Below, one piece after another: positions 5,873 through 5,914 of a stretch of 5,914 nucleotides of DNA; positions within the stretch are counted from its first letter, which is position 1, and every line of letters begins with the position of its first letter. Under the pieces are notes generated by a model that saw only the letters and a program-made list of their open reading frames with translations, did no database searches and was not told the DNA's origin. Source of the DNA: Desulfamplus sp. GTDB taxonomy: Bacteria; Desulfobacterota; Desulfobacteria; Desulfobacterales; Desulfobacteraceae. The DNA is taken from assembly GCA_015232935.1 (NCBI GenBank), contig JADFYT010000160.1:1-5914 (forward strand). Direction: 5' to 3'. Position numbers and translations under genes: made by a program.

Positions 5873-5914
5873 GGAATTCGTCCATACGTGTTTAATTAAA
5901 CAATAATTGCAGCG

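Larger units (their letters stand above)
5559..5914. other. Gene-free 3' region
   Basis: No convincing coding frame is present on either strand in these 356 nt. The stretch is AT-rich and holds a 7-bp hairpin (5629-5651), the operon terminator (5685-5723), an imperfect hairpin TACCCGG/CCGGTA (5797-5815, one bulged base), and an inverted copy of the intergenic repeat (5840-5872). Confidence 0.7.

Overview
The window holds one complete high-affinity branched-chain amino acid ABC transporter operon of the Liv type (HAAT family), entirely on the + strand. The base composition is moderately AT-rich. The proteins resemble those of Gram-negative, Deltaproteobacteria-type bacteria, possibly Desulfobacterales. 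That placement rests on general resemblance only and is weak. LivK has a clear Sec signal peptide, consistent with a periplasm.

Layout: 1-268 is a leader with two candidate promoters and a strong dyad at 117-137. livG (ATPase) is at 269-1033. A 129-nt spacer leads to livK (binding protein, 1163-2302). A structured 274-nt spacer follows, then livH (permease, 2577-3488), which overlaps livM (permease, 3472-4695) by 17 nt. A 140-nt spacer leads to livF (second ATPase, 4836-5558). The last 356 nt carry no gene; they hold a hairpin, a convincing intrinsic terminator (5685-5723), and an inverted copy of a repeat.

How it works: LivK captures leucine, isoleucine, valine or related amino acids in the periplasm and docks on the LivH-LivM channel. 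LivG and LivF form the ATPase pair that powers uptake. The set is complete with no broken genes. The order G-K-H-M-F differs from the common K-H-M-G-F, with livG moved to the front.

The least ordinary feature is non-coding. A related element of about 44 nt, with core ATGAAAATCAGAA(A/T)GCATTTTC, lies in each of the three intergenic spacers of the operon, and a fourth, inverted copy lies beyond the terminator. The livK and livF copies align without gaps at 31 of 44 positions and keep the same small inverted repeat (GAAAAT-N8-ATTTTC). I do not see an undescribed protein system here; this repeat family and the leader dyad are the items most worth following up.
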